A stretch of DNA of 64,000 bases from Chloroflexota bacterium (GCA_016191435.1 JACPOQ010000001.1:124001-188000), one strand, 5' to 3'; positions 1 through 8,411 are shown, numbered from the stretch's first letter. Translations and numbers: made by a program. Notes: generated from the sequence alone by a model not told the origin.

Positions 1-956
1 ACGTAGCTGCCTTTCAGCGTGCGCTCCTCGGCCACGAGCTGGACGGGCGGGAAGGAGAACGTGGCATCGGGCGGCGGCAGGCCAGCAGTGACCGTGGTGC
101 CTCCGCGGCGGGTGACCGCGTAGGCAGTTTCGAGCGCCCGCACGGAGCCGGCGAGCTCGAAGGCGAACTCGACGCCGCCGCCAGTCTCGGCGCGGACGCG
201 CGCGACGCAATCGGGTGCGGTGGCGTTGAAGGCGTCGGTGGCGCCCAGCTCGCGTGCGAACGCCAGCCGTTCGTCGGAGATATCGATGGCGACGACGCGG
301 CCGGCGCCGGCCGCGATTGCCCCGAGGAGGCTCGCAAGCCCCACGCCGCCAAGACCGACAACCGCCACGGTGGCGCCGACGGAGACGCGCGCGGTGTTGA
401 CCACCGCGCCGACGCCGGTGAGCACCGCGCAACCGAAGAGCGCCGCCTCATCGAGCGGGACGCGCTCATCAACTTTCACGAGCGACCGCCGCGAGACCGT
501 GGCGTACTCCGCGAAGGCGGAAACGCCGAGGTGGTGGTTGAGCTGCCCGCGGTCCCAGTGGATGCGCCGCGCGCCAGAGAGCAGCGTCCCCGCGCCGTTC
601 GCGGCCGCGGCCGGCTCGCAGAGCGCGGGGCGGCCCTCGGCGCAGGGGAGGCAATGGCCGCAGCTGGGCACGAACACGAACACAACGTGGTCGCCGCGCG
701 CGAGGTCGCTCACGTCCGGGCCACATTCCTCGACGACGCCCGAGGCTTCGTGGCCGAGCGCCATGGGCATCGGGCGGGGCCGGTCGCCGTTGATGACGCT
801 GAGGTCCGAATGGCAGAGCCCCGCGGCGGCGACCTTGACCAGCACCTCGCCGGGCCCGGGCGGGTCGAGCTGGACCTCGGCCACATCGAGCGGGCGGGAC
901 TGGCCATAGGGCCGCGGGCGGCCCATGGCGCCAAGGACGGCGGCGCGCGCCTTCAT
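1..956 (-). CDS. Zinc-dependent alcohol dehydrogenase (MDR family), 3' end outside the window
   Basis: Medium-chain zinc alcohol dehydrogenase, oxidising alcohols with NAD(P). The N-terminus has the catalytic zinc region GLCHSDLS followed by GHEASG. A structural zinc loop CGHCLPCAEG with a later Cys follows, and then the Rossmann stretch VVGLGGVGLASLLGAIAAGA. Only about 318 residues are inside the window, so the C-terminus is missing. The ATG overlaps the stop of the upstream acetolactate-synthase-type gene (ATGA), so the two are cotranscribed and probably translationally coupled. The substrate is not evident; the pairing with a thiamine-diphosphate enzyme suggests acetoin, aldehyde or fermentation-type chemistry, but that is inference. 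Confidence 0.9.
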   Translation of the reverse strand, partial: MKARAAVLGAMGRPRPYGQSRPLDVAEVQLDPPGPGEVLVKVAAAGLCHSDLSVINGDRPRPMPMALGHEASGVVEECGPDVSDLARGDHVVFVFVPSCGHCLPCAEGRPALCEPAAAANGAGTLLSGARRIHWDRGQLNHHLGVSAFAEYATVSRRSLVKVDERVPLDEAALFGCAVLTGVGAVVNTARVSVGATVAVVGLGGVGLASLLGAIAAGAGRVVAIDISDERLAFARELGATDAFNATAPDCVARVRAETGGGVEFAFELAGSVRALETAYAVTRRGGTTVTAGLPPPDATFSFPPVQLVAEERTLKGSY

Positions 957-2608
957 CGAGCCGCTCCTTGCGGCTCGGCCAGCGGCGAACGGAGGGTCGC
1001 GAGGCGCGCGGTGAGTTTCATGTTCTCGGAGTAGTCGACCGGGCAATCGACGATCGCGACTGTGTTCGAGGCGAGCGCCTCCTGCAGGGTGGGCACGAGG
1101 TCGGCAGTCTTCTCCACGCGGTATCCCTTCGCGCCGAAGCTTTCGGCGTAGCGCACGAAATCCGGGTTCGTGAACGCGATGTTGCTCGGGCGGCCGAAAT
1201 GGCGGAGCTGGTGCCAGGTGATGAGCCCGTATTCGGAATCGTTCCAGATGAGGACGACGAAGGGCGTGCCCACGCGCAGGGCGGTCTCGATTTCCTGGGA
1301 GTTCATCATGAAGCCCGCGTCGCCCGTGACCACGAGGACCTTGCGGTCCGGGAAGGCGAGCCGGGCTGCGATGGCGCCCGGCACGGCGATGCCCATCGAG
1401 GCAAAGCCGTTCGAGACGATGCAGGTGTTCGGCTGCTCGGCCTGGAACATGCGGGCGGTCCACATCTTGTGGGCGCCCACATCGGAGATGAGGATGTCGT
1501 CCGGACTCAGCACGGCGCGAAGGTCCCAGAGGATCTTCTGTGGCTTCACCGGGAAGCCCTCATCGGCGGCATAGGCCTCGCGGTCGGCGACGATGGCGGC
1601 GCGAAGTGGGGCGAAGGGGTTCGCGATACGGGGCTGGGCGCGGCGGGCGATACCGTAGAGGCTGGCGGTGATATCGCCGAGCACGCCACAGGTGACCGCG
1701 TAGCACTCGTCGACTTCGGCCGGGAGCGTATCGACGTTGATGATGATCTTGTCGGCAGCGGGGTTCCAGAGCTCGGGATGGTACTCGACGATGTCGTAGC
1801 CGACGCAGACCACGACGTCCGCCTGTTCGAGCGCGAACCACGGGAGGTCGTTGGCTTTCAGGCCAATGGTGCCGAGCGACAGCGGGCTGGAAGAAGGGAT
1901 CGCGCCCGCCGCCATAAACGTGTTCACGGCATGGATTTGGAGGGCGTCGACGAAGTGGCGGAGAGCAGGCACGGCCTGCTGGCGGATGGCGCCGTTGCCA
2001 ACCAGCACCACCGGGCATCTCGCCTGCGAGATGAGCTGCGCGGCCTCGTCGATCTTTGACGATGGCGGCTCGGGAGTCGCTGCCTTCTGGACGCGGATGG
2101 GCCTCTTGTCCAGCTCGGCGCGGGCGACGTTTTCCGGGAACTCGATGAAGGCCGCGCCGGGCTTTTCCGCCTGGGCGACCTTGAACGCCTTGCGCACCAC
2201 CTCGGGGACGATCTCGGCATCGAGCACCTGGGCGGCGTACTTGGTAATGGGCTTGAAGAGGTCGACGAGGTCCAGGATCTGGTGGCTTTCCTTGTGCAGC
2301 CGGGTGGTCGCGCCCTGGCCGGCGATGGCGACGAGGGGCGCGCTGTCCACGTTCGCATCCGCGACGCCCGTGATCAGGTTGGTCGCGCCCGGCCCGAGCG
2401 TCGCGAGACAGACGCCGGCGCGGCCGGTGAGCCGCCCGTAGACATCGGCCATGAAGGCGGCGCCCTGCTCGTGGCGGGTGGTGATGAAGCGGATGGGGCT
2501 TTCGAGGAGGGCGTCCATGATGTCGATGTTCTCTTCGCCCGGGACCCCGAACACGTACTCGACGCCTTCGTTCTCGAGGCAGCGGACAAAGAGCGTGGCA
2601 GCGTTCAT
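953..2608 (-). CDS. Thiamine-diphosphate enzyme, acetolactate synthase large-subunit type
   Basis: About 551 residues, full length for the acetolactate synthase/AlsS family, which condenses two pyruvates to acetolactate. The N-terminal PYR domain carries the catalytic Glu in TTRHEQGAAFMADVYGR and then LGPGATNL. The C-terminal PP domain has the ThDP/Mg motif GDAGFMMNSQEIETA, with Ala where Gly is usual in GDG. No regulatory small subunit lies beside it, which favours a catabolic AlsS-type enzyme over the biosynthetic IlvB, but the sequence does not settle this. The ATG at 2608 begins MNAATLFVRCLENEGVEYVF, matching the family N-terminus. A GTG at 2653 would add 15 non-conserved residues. It is the first gene of a two-gene unit with the alcohol dehydrogenase. 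Confidence 0.88.
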   Translation of the reverse strand: MNAATLFVRCLENEGVEYVFGVPGEENIDIMDALLESPIRFITTRHEQGAAFMADVYGRLTGRAGVCLATLGPGATNLITGVADANVDSAPLVAIAGQGATTRLHKESHQILDLVDLFKPITKYAAQVLDAEIVPEVVRKAFKVAQAEKPGAAFIEFPENVARAELDKRPIRVQKAATPEPPSSKIDEAAQLISQARCPVVLVGNGAIRQQAVPALRHFVDALQIHAVNTFMAAGAIPSSSPLSLGTIGLKANDLPWFALEQADVVVCVGYDIVEYHPELWNPAADKIIINVDTLPAEVDECYAVTCGVLGDITASLYGIARRAQPRIANPFAPLRAAIVADREAYAADEGFPVKPQKILWDLRAVLSPDDILISDVGAHKMWTARMFQAEQPNTCIVSNGFASMGIAVPGAIAARLAFPDRKVLVVTGDAGFMMNSQEIETALRVGTPFVVLIWNDSEYGLITWHQLRHFGRPSNIAFTNPDFVRYAESFGAKGYRVEKTADLVPTLQEALASNTVAIVDCPVDYSENMKLTARLATLRSPLAEPQGAAR

Positions 2609-2726
2609 GCGGCAGCATCCAACCTGTGCTTGCGGCGCGCCGTGGGCGAGCACGGGCGCCGACTGTGAGGACTGACATTACTCCACCGGGAAGAGCCTCA
2701 CCATGACAGGGCGCGAAAAAGCGTGG

Positions 2727-3365
2727 TCAGCCGGCGATGCCGCGCTGGCGTGTGGCGGCACGCGAGCGGGCGACCGCGTGCCAGGCCACCACGGCCGTCG
2801 CCATCGGGATGATGACGGTCGCGAAGAGCATCGCGCCGAGCGGGACGGCGCCGCCCAGCAGGAGTGCCAGCCCGCGCCACGGGCGCCGGGATGTGAGGCG
2901 CGAACCGAGCAAGATGAGCCCGCCCGCGAGCATGCACCACGCGCCGAAGACGAACACGCCGCGAAGGTCCGGGTTGTTGTTCATCGGCAGGGTGAGGATC
3001 ACGAGGGCGCCGCCAAGCAGGTAGAGCCCGGCGAGCAGCATGGTCAGGCCGGGGAGGCCGCGCCGGTTGACCCAGCGGGCGGTGTTCTCGATGCGCCCGA
3101 GGGCGGCCAGCAGCAGGCGCGCCGGCATCCCCGCGACGGCCGAGTGCTCGACGCGCCACGCGAGGTCCGCGGGGATACCGAGGAGGCAGCGCAGCGCGAT
3201 CGCCAGGGCGAGCATGGGGCCGCTCGTGGCGGCCGCGTGGCGGTGCTCGAAGATGTCGCTCGCGATCTCGTCGCGGCGCTCATCGCGCAGGCACGGCTGG
3301 AGTCCGCTGGTGTAGAGGCGCGTCCACCAGAGGGTGAAACTGGCGGCGGCGGCATCGCTGCTCAC
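2727..3365 (-). CDS. Hypothetical integral membrane protein, partner of a PadR regulator
   Basis: A 212-residue protein with a soluble N-terminal stretch (LRDERRDEIASDIFEHRHAA) followed by about four hydrophobic helices between residues 65 and 195. The N-terminal segment resembles membrane proteins that are encoded directly behind PadR regulators, where the soluble part has a DUF1700-like role. Its ATG overlaps the PadR stop (ATGA), so the pair is one transcript. No enzymatic motif is visible. A role in envelope stress or transport control is a guess from context only. Confidence 0.7.
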   Translation of the reverse strand: MSSDAAAASFTLWWTRLYTSGLQPCLRDERRDEIASDIFEHRHAAATSGPMLALAIALRCLLGIPADLAWRVEHSAVAGMPARLLLAALGRIENTARWVNRRGLPGLTMLLAGLYLLGGALVILTLPMNNNPDLRGVFVFGAWCMLAGGLILLGSRLTSRRPWRGLALLLGGAVPLGAMLFATVIIPMATAVVAWHAVARSRAATRQRGIAG

Positions 3366-3718
3366 GACGGCTGGAGGCCCGGATTGAGTGAGCCGGAGTT
3401 GGGCGCGCTGCGCTCCGCCTCGGCGAACGCGGCGGCGCCGAGCGCGCTCACCTCGTAGAGGCGGCGGCGGGGGCGGTCCTCATCGGCGGCAGCCTGGGGG
3501 TCCTCCCAGCGGCTCGTAAGGAGGCCGGCGGTGCGCATGCGGTCGAGCGCCTTGTAGAGAGTGCCGTGGGCGGTCAGCGTGCGGCTCTCGCCGCGGTCCT
3601 TGATGGAACTGGCGATGAGGTAGCCGTAGAACTCCCCCCGGCCGGCGGCGCGCAGTTCGAGTGCTGTGCGCAGGATGGCCATCTCAAGCGGGAGGAGGGC
3701 GCCTGGCTTCCGTCTCAC
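3362..3718 (-). CDS. PadR family transcriptional regulator
   Basis: A 118-residue PadR regulator with a winged helix containing EFYGYLIASSI, the recognition-helix region TLYKALDRMRTAGLLTSRWE, and the RRRLYEVSALG wing and dimerisation part. PadR proteins repress a neighbouring gene in response to phenolics or drugs. Start chosen at a GTG giving VRRKPGALLPLEMAIL, because it fits the family length and lies exactly six bases after a TATAAC box, as for other genes here. A longer reading frame from 3826 would add a low-complexity N-terminus encoded by a heptamer repeat and is unlikely. It is followed with overlap by its membrane-protein partner. Confidence 0.85.
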   Translation of the reverse strand: MRRKPGALLPLEMAILRTALELRAAGRGEFYGYLIASSIKDRGESRTLTAHGTLYKALDRMRTAGLLTSRWEDPQAAADEDRPRRRLYEVSALGAAAFAEAERSAPNSGSLNPGLQPS

Positions 3719-3724
3719 GTCCTC

Positions 3725-3730
3725 GTTATA
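3725..3730 (-). promoter_or_regulatory. -10 box TATAAC for a leaderless PadR transcript
   Basis: On the minus strand TATAAC is followed by six bases (GAGGAC) and then the GTG start. The transcription start would fall at or beside the start codon. The same spacing recurs upstream of several genes in the window. No convincing -35 was seen. Confidence 0.45.
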
Positions 3731-3766
3731 GGAAGATGCGTTCCCGCCGTCAAGCGGGGCGGTTGG

Positions 3767-3795
3767 CCTGAGTCCTGAGTCCTGAGTCCTGAGAG
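3767..3795. repeat. Heptamer tandem array, unit CCTGAGT, about four copies
   Basis: Four head-to-tail copies of CCTGAGT with clean seven-base periodicity, just upstream of the PadR promoter. It belongs to a set of short heptamer arrays scattered between genes in this window, similar in style to the STRR repeats of cyanobacteria. Confidence 0.8.
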
Positions 3796-3917
3796 GACTT
3801 CGGCCGCATGGCCTGGGGATGGCCAACAGGCGCCGCGGTGGGCGTTGGATTCGCCCGTCCCCTGTGGGCGGGGGCGTTGGGGGTTGGCCGGGACCGGTGC
3901 CTCCCGCGGAGTGACGG

Positions 3918-4406
3918 CTAGGAGGCGGCGCCGACAGGCTCCGAGACCGGGGAGGTGGGTTCGCCGGTCCACTGCAGCAGGAGGGCGTCGTGCTTGGCCA
4001 GGCGCTCCGCCAGGAGCGCCCGCATCTCGGCCATCTGCCGCATCTTCTGGTCGATGAGCGCGATCTGCTTGAGCGTCATCTGGCGAGCGGCGCGTATCCG
4101 TTCGGCCTTTTCGGCGGCATCGGCGTCCTTGTCCCACTCGGCCTTAATCTGGGAGCGCACGTCCTCGGCTTCGAGCATCTCCTTGATATCCGCGAGGGAG
4201 AACCCGAGGAGGTCCTTGAGCTGCTTGATGCGGCCAATGCGCTCAATGTCCTCCGCCGAATAGAGGCGGAAGCCACCGTCCATGCGCGTCGGCGGCTTGA
4301 GCAGGCCTTTCTCTTCGTAGTACCGCAGGGTGCGCTGAGTAAGCTCGGTACGCTCCGCCGCGTCCCCAATCTGGAGGTAGGCCTCAGCGCCGCGTTCGTG
4401 TGTCAC
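3918..4406 (-). CDS. MerR family transcriptional regulator
   Basis: A 162-residue MerR regulator. The DNA-binding helix-turn-helix and wing are YLQIGDAAERTELTQRTLRYYEEKGLL and GGFRLYSAEDIERIGRIKQL, followed by a long coiled-coil dimer helix (residues about 80-145). No metal-binding Cys pair is present, so it is not a MerR/ZntR/CueR metal sensor; it resembles drug- or stress-type members. It starts with GTG, since no internal ATG precedes the conserved region. It appears to be transcribed alone and divergently from dnaA. It is probably autoregulated through the palindrome in its own promoter. Confidence 0.88.
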   Translation of the reverse strand: MTHERGAEAYLQIGDAAERTELTQRTLRYYEEKGLLKPPTRMDGGFRLYSAEDIERIGRIKQLKDLLGFSLADIKEMLEAEDVRSQIKAEWDKDADAAEKAERIRAARQMTLKQIALIDQKMRQMAEMRALLAERLAKHDALLLQWTGEPTSPVSEPVGAAS

Positions 4407-4785
4407 AGGCCCAGTATAGCATTACGAACGTTAACGCAAACGTCATGGTTTTCGGGTGGCGCGGATACCGGACGCCGGCCAGGGCTTTTGACCCCGTGCG
4501 AGCCTGTCAATCACCGGATGGCGCTTTCCCGGAAGTGTTTCGGACTCGTGACAGAGTCAGGCAGGCACATAACCCGTCTCTATCGATGAAGAACGGCTTG
4601 CAACGCCGAAATCCTCACATAAGGGCGTTGAACCGCCCTTTGCCGAGGTCTAACGTAGCGACCACGCCAGACCGGCGCGCGGAGAAAATGCCCCCTCCGC
4701 CGGCAGCCAAAAATACGGACCGAACCCCGTCGAGCGCGACGATCCATGTGCCACGTTCCCGTGTGAACAGGAGGTCAGCCACCGC
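4407..4785. other. Intergenic region between divergent merR and dnaA
   Basis: About 380 bp. It holds the MerR promoter at the left and the dnaA ribosome binding site AGGAGGT (4769-4775, ten bases before the ATG) at the right. I looked for TTATCCACA-like DnaA boxes and an AT-rich unwinding element and saw none, so there is no visible oriC here. No small gene with a convincing start and ribosome binding site was found. Confidence 0.6.
4413..4436 (-). promoter_or_regulatory. MerR promoter: TATACT box plus CGTTAACG palindrome
   Basis: Minus strand: TATACT (4413-4418), then GGGCCT, then the GTG start, implying a leaderless mRNA. The palindrome CGTTAACG (4429-4436) lies immediately upstream, in the -10/-35 spacer where MerR proteins normally bind. 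A -35 such as ACGTTT at 19 bp or GTTTGC at 17 bp is possible. Autoregulation is inferred. Confidence 0.45.
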
Positions 4786-6117
4786 ATGATCAGCGACTGC
4801 ATGTCCGAAGCACGCGACTTGAATCGCGCCTGGCAAGCAGCGCTCGGCCAGCTCCAGGTGGAGTTGCAGCCGCACAACTACAACACCTGGCTCAAGGGGA
4901 CGCGGCCGCTCGGCTTCGAAGGCGAGACGGTGATTGTGGAATCGACCGTCGCCCTCGGGCTCGAGTGGCTGAACGAGCGGCTCGCGTTCGTGGTCCAACG
5001 GGCGCTTTCCTACGCCATGGACCGGGACTTGCGGGTGCGGTTCGTGCCCCGCGGGACGGGGGGCGTGAGCAGTGAGAGCGCGCCGGGAGGCCCGGACGAA
5101 CCACCAGCGCGGCCACGGCCGCGCACCGTTGCGGGCAACCTCAATTGCGCCTACACCTTCGACCGCTACGTGGAGGCGGAAGGCAACCGGCTCGCCTTCC
5201 GGAGCTGCGCCGGCCTGCTGGCCGGGGACGAGCACCACTTCAACCCCATCGTCGTTTTCGGCCCTCCCGGCATGGGGAAGACGCACCTGCTGCACGCGAT
5301 GGCCTGCGGCGCCGCGGATGCGGGCTGGGCGGTCGCCTGTTTCTCGGCCGAAGAGTTCACCAACCGCTTCATGGGCGCGGTGCGCCGCAGCGAGGTGGAG
5401 ACGTTCCAGGCGTGCGTGCGCTCCGTGCGCCTGCTGGTGATCGATGACCTCCAGTATGTTGCCACCCGCAAGGGCACGCAGGACGAACTGGTCCACACTA
5501 TCGACGCGGTGACGAACTCTGGTGGCTACGTCGCGGTGGGAAGCGAACGCCATCCGATGGACCTCGACCTTCCGCAGCGGCTGGCGACGCGCCTCACGGG
5601 CGGGCTCGTGGCGGAGGTGGCGCCATTCCAGCGCGCGGAGCGGCGGGCGTTCATCGAGCGGCTCTGCAACGAGCGCCGGGCGGCGTTCCCGGCGTGGGTT
5701 GTCGAACGCATCGCCGCACTGGAGGCGCCGAGCGTGCGGCTGCTGCAGGGCGCAGTCAACGTCGCGTTGCACCTCGGGCGCTGCGAGCTGCTCGATGTGG
5801 CGCGGCTCGACGCAGAGCTTGTGCGTATCGCGGTCAGCGAAGGACGGTCCACTCCCTCACTTGCAGGCGTACTCGAGTCGGTCGCACGGCATTTTGGCAC
5901 GACCGGTGCGGAACTCGTGGGGCGGTCGCGAACGGCCGCCGTCACCCAGGCGCGAAGCGTTGCCGCTGCCGCCTTGCGCGCACGCGGATGCAGCCTCGCG
6001 GAGACCGCCGCAGCGCTCGGCGGCCGCGATCGCAGCACGGTGAAGCAGCTCGCCGACCGCGGCGCGGCGCTCGCCGCCACAGAGCCACGCCTGCAGGCGC
6101 TGCTCGCCGCGGGCTAG
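4786..6117 (+). CDS. dnaA: Chromosomal replication initiator protein DnaA (divergent)
   Basis: A 443-residue AAA+ protein with all four DnaA domains. Domain I is LNRAWQAALGQLQVELQPHN followed by NTWLKG, with a Pro/Arg-rich linker at about residues 95-112. Domain III has Walker A GPPGMGKTHLLHA (usually GGVGLGKTH), Walker B LLVIDDLQ and the arginine-finger region RLATRLTGGL. Domain IV ends with GGRDRSTV in place of the usual GGRDHTTV. A strong ribosome binding site supports the ATG at 4786. No dnaN, recF or DnaA-box cluster is adjacent. It is either the sole, relocated and divergent dnaA or a second DnaA-like paralogue; the Walker A and signature changes leave both open. Confidence 0.85.
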   Translation: MISDCMSEARDLNRAWQAALGQLQVELQPHNYNTWLKGTRPLGFEGETVIVESTVALGLEWLNERLAFVVQRALSYAMDRDLRVRFVPRGTGGVSSESAPGGPDEPPARPRPRTVAGNLNCAYTFDRYVEAEGNRLAFRSCAGLLAGDEHHFNPIVVFGPPGMGKTHLLHAMACGAADAGWAVACFSAEEFTNRFMGAVRRSEVETFQACVRSVRLLVIDDLQYVATRKGTQDELVHTIDAVTNSGGYVAVGSERHPMDLDLPQRLATRLTGGLVAEVAPFQRAERRAFIERLCNERRAAFPAWVVERIAALEAPSVRLLQGAVNVALHLGRCELLDVARLDAELVRIAVSEGRSTPSLAGVLESVARHFGTTGAELVGRSRTAAVTQARSVAAAALRARGCSLAETAAALGGRDRSTVKQLADRGAALAATEPRLQALLAAG

Positions 6118-6582
6118 CGGGATTCGCGGTTCACGATTCCCCGCGAGAGACGCGGCCGCGAGCTGTGCGGCAAGTCAGTGAGACGATGGGCCGTTCTTTT
6201 GGATGTTGATCCGGCCCCCTTGCGTACCCACTGGCCGGTCTGACCCGCCGGCCGACGGCGCGCCCCCGGGACGCTGGTTCCCGGTGGGGAATATCTTTCT
6301 GGACGCTGCGTGCGATTCGCACTTGACATACCTTGTCGCGAAGGAGCATACCGTGTGCGCCCGGCACAGTTGCGGCAGACTGCGCCGGAACACCGGCTCC
6401 CGAGACGGAGGGAGAGGGCGACATTCCGCCGGTGGCGGAGAGCAAGGGGCCGGACGGCCTCCGCTTGTGTCAGGCCAGCGAGCGCGCTCCCGGGCCGGCC
6501 GAGATCGGCCCTGCGATCTCCCGGGGCGCCCGCGGCACATCCTGGCAGGGTGACGACGCAACGGTGAACAGGAGGATCCAGG
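6118..6582. other. Intergenic region with possible promoter
   Basis: About 465 bp without a credible gene. A -35-like TTGACA at 6323-6328 is followed 18 bp later by CATACC (6347-6352), a weak promoter candidate for the secreted protein downstream, leaving a leader of roughly 230 bases. A strong ribosome binding site (AGGAGG) sits just before 6583. An imperfect hairpin follows the dnaA stop (about 6116-6145). Nothing else was identified. Confidence 0.35.
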
Positions 6583-7482
6583 ATGGTTATCTCGAATCGG
6601 CTTCGCGTGCGCGCGCTGGCGGTGGCGCTGATCGCGCTCATCGGCGGCGGCGCGGCGCTTTTCGCCCTGGGCGGCAGCAGCGGGACGACCGAGGCGCGGG
6701 TCTCGGCGCCGGCGAACAACGGGATCGCGGCCGATCAGACCGCACCAGGTCCAACGCTGGTGTGGGAATGCTTCGGCATCGATTACGGCGCCGACGTGAA
6801 GACGGCCGCGCGCCTGACGACGAAGAACTTCGGCCCGGATGTGGTCGCCATTCGCAAATCGACACAGATGTGCGAAACGGCGAACAAGTTCCGCCAGGTC
6901 CCGCCGGGTGCGGCCCCGTATCCGCCGGCGCTGGCCGAAGTCGTACAGTGCTACAAGACGGAACGGGGCCAGGATCCGGACGACACGGTCCTGCTCCAGA
7001 CCGAGAACTTCGGCATCGACAAGGTCCAGGTGCGGACGGCCGTCATGATGTGCGAAGGCGCCAGCAAGCTCCGGCTGGACCAGCCGGCCGGCGGTGGCTT
7101 CACGCCGCTGCCCACGGTGCCAATCGTGTGGCAGTGCTTCAAGATCGAAAGCCGCAACGCGCCGAACACCGGCGTCGTGCTCGTCACCAACAACTTCGGG
7201 CCGCAGAAGGCGAGCGTCCGCATCGCGGCGCTGATGTGCGAGCAGGCGCAAAAGCAAACGGCGCAGGGCACGGTCTTCGGCGACTTCGGCGACACAGTGC
7301 TCGAATGTTTCCGGCTCGCCGATGTGGCGCCGGTCAACGTCCAGGCGGTCCTCGATACGCTGAACTTCCAGCCCAACACGGTCTTGATCCGGCGCGCGAA
7401 CCTGATGTGCGAGCCGGCTACGAAGACGCCGCTCATCGAGATCCCGGGCCTCGACGCGGCCCGCGAGGACGAGACCCCGTAA
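6583..7482 (+). CDS. Secreted protein with four tandem Cys-containing repeats (DUF7450-like)
   Basis: A 299-residue exported protein. A signal peptide (residues 1-40, basic start then LAVALIALIGGGAALFALGG) is followed by four repeats of about 60 residues. Each repeat has a W/V-x-C-F/Y start, a central NFG/NFQ block and a closing MCE or LMCE block, for example WECFGI...KNFGPD...TQMCETA and VQCYKT...ENFGID...VMMCEGA. The two Cys per repeat probably form one disulfide each outside the cell. The pattern recalls the DUF7450 family, of unknown function. It is monocistronic, with AGGAGG before the ATG and a strong hairpin after the stop. No enzymatic motif was seen. Confidence 0.75.
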   Translation: MVISNRLRVRALAVALIALIGGGAALFALGGSSGTTEARVSAPANNGIAADQTAPGPTLVWECFGIDYGADVKTAARLTTKNFGPDVVAIRKSTQMCETANKFRQVPPGAAPYPPALAEVVQCYKTERGQDPDDTVLLQTENFGIDKVQVRTAVMMCEGASKLRLDQPAGGGFTPLPTVPIVWQCFKIESRNAPNTGVVLVTNNFGPQKASVRIAALMCEQAQKQTAQGTVFGDFGDTVLECFRLADVAPVNVQAVLDTLNFQPNTVLIRRANLMCEPATKTPLIEIPGLDAAREDETP

Positions 7483-7498
7483 CGTCACCCCGCGCCAG

Positions 7499-7533
7499 GC
7501 GCGCGGCCCCGCCGTCCCCGGCGGGCCGCGCGC
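7499..7533. terminator. Strong GC hairpin between convergent genes
   Basis: GCGCGCGGCCCCGCC pairs with GGCGGGCCGCGCGC across a small loop, with a single bulge. It lies between the stops of the convergent secreted-protein and methyltransferase genes and touches the methyltransferase stop codon. No U-tract follows on either strand, so it is a bidirectional terminator or an mRNA 3' end stabiliser. Confidence 0.6.
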
Positions 7534-8411
7534 TACGGCTTCCGGGCCGCGACTGAATACATCAGCGGCAGGCTCGGGAGCCGTGCCGGCGGGTAGGCAC
7601 GTTTTCCCGCGACGCGCATGTCTTCGCCCGGCGTCCAGCCATTGCTGTACGGATATTCGCGAAAGTGTTCGAGTACGAGCCCGGCGCCGATGAGCGCGCT
7701 GATGACGCGCGACGTTGGCCAGTTGAATTCGTACACGGGGTGCGGGTTCTGGAAGCCGACCACGCCTTCTTCGTAGGTGGTCAGCGCGAGGCCGGTCCCC
7801 GAGGCCGCCACGTAGTCGCTCACGCCGTCGTCCCAGCGGTAGGGCTCGTCGGTACGGAAGTAGTCGTACTTCAGCGACCAATCCGTCTCCAGGATCGAAA
7901 GCGCGGGGTGGAACTCGATGGCGGCGAAGCGGCCGCCGGGCGCGAGGATGCCGGCCACGCCCCGCGCCCAGGCATCGATATCGGAGAGCCAGCAGAAGGC
8001 GCCGTAGGAACAGAAGGCCACGTCCCAGCGCTCGCCGGAGGCGCCCGCCGCGGCGAGCCAATCGTAGACATCGGCGCGCACGAAGGTCGCGGGGATGCCG
8101 GAATCGGCCGAAAGCCGGCGCGCGAAGGCGATCGCTTCGTCGCTGATATCGACGCCGGTGACTTCGGCGCCGAGCTGCGCGAGGCTCACCGAGTCCTGGC
8201 CGGAGTTGCACTGCAGGTGCACGAGCCGCTGCCCGTGGAGGTCGCCGAGGAGCGCGCGCTCCTCGGGGTAGAGCTTGTTGCCGCCTTCACGGAAGAACTT
8301 CGCCTGGTCGCCCTTATGGCTGTTGTGGGCTTTCGTGGCCGCGTTCCAGGAGAGGCGGTTCTGCTCGTGGAGGGCCCTGTTGGGGGCTGGCAGGTCGTTG
8401 GCGTTGGGCAC
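7533..8411 (-). CDS. Class I SAM-dependent methyltransferase
   Basis: A 292-residue methyltransferase. The SAM-binding motif I is VHLQCNSGQDSVSLAQLGA, followed by VTGVDISDEAIAFAR and the motif IV region DVAFCSYGAFCWL. The family includes small-molecule methyltransferases; the substrate is not recognisable. Start chosen at a GTG (VPNANDLPAPNRALHEQNRL) preceded by GGGAGAG at good spacing. An upstream in-frame extension of 46 residues is basic and non-conserved. The gene stands alone on the minus strand. Confidence 0.82.
   Translation of the reverse strand: MPNANDLPAPNRALHEQNRLSWNAATKAHNSHKGDQAKFFREGGNKLYPEERALLGDLHGQRLVHLQCNSGQDSVSLAQLGAEVTGVDISDEAIAFARRLSADSGIPATFVRADVYDWLAAAGASGERWDVAFCSYGAFCWLSDIDAWARGVAGILAPGGRFAAIEFHPALSILETDWSLKYDYFRTDEPYRWDDGVSDYVAASGTGLALTTYEEGVVGFQNPHPVYEFNWPTSRVISALIGAGLVLEHFREYPYSNGWTPGEDMRVAGKRAYPPARLPSLPLMYSVAARKP

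Noticed and set aside
2282..2668. Plus-strand frames within the acetolactate-synthase gene
   Set aside because: Shadow frames of a well-supported minus-strand gene.
4407..4785. Possible oriC upstream of dnaA
   Set aside because: No TTATCCACA-like boxes, no AT-rich repeats and no dnaN downstream were seen; not enough to call an origin.
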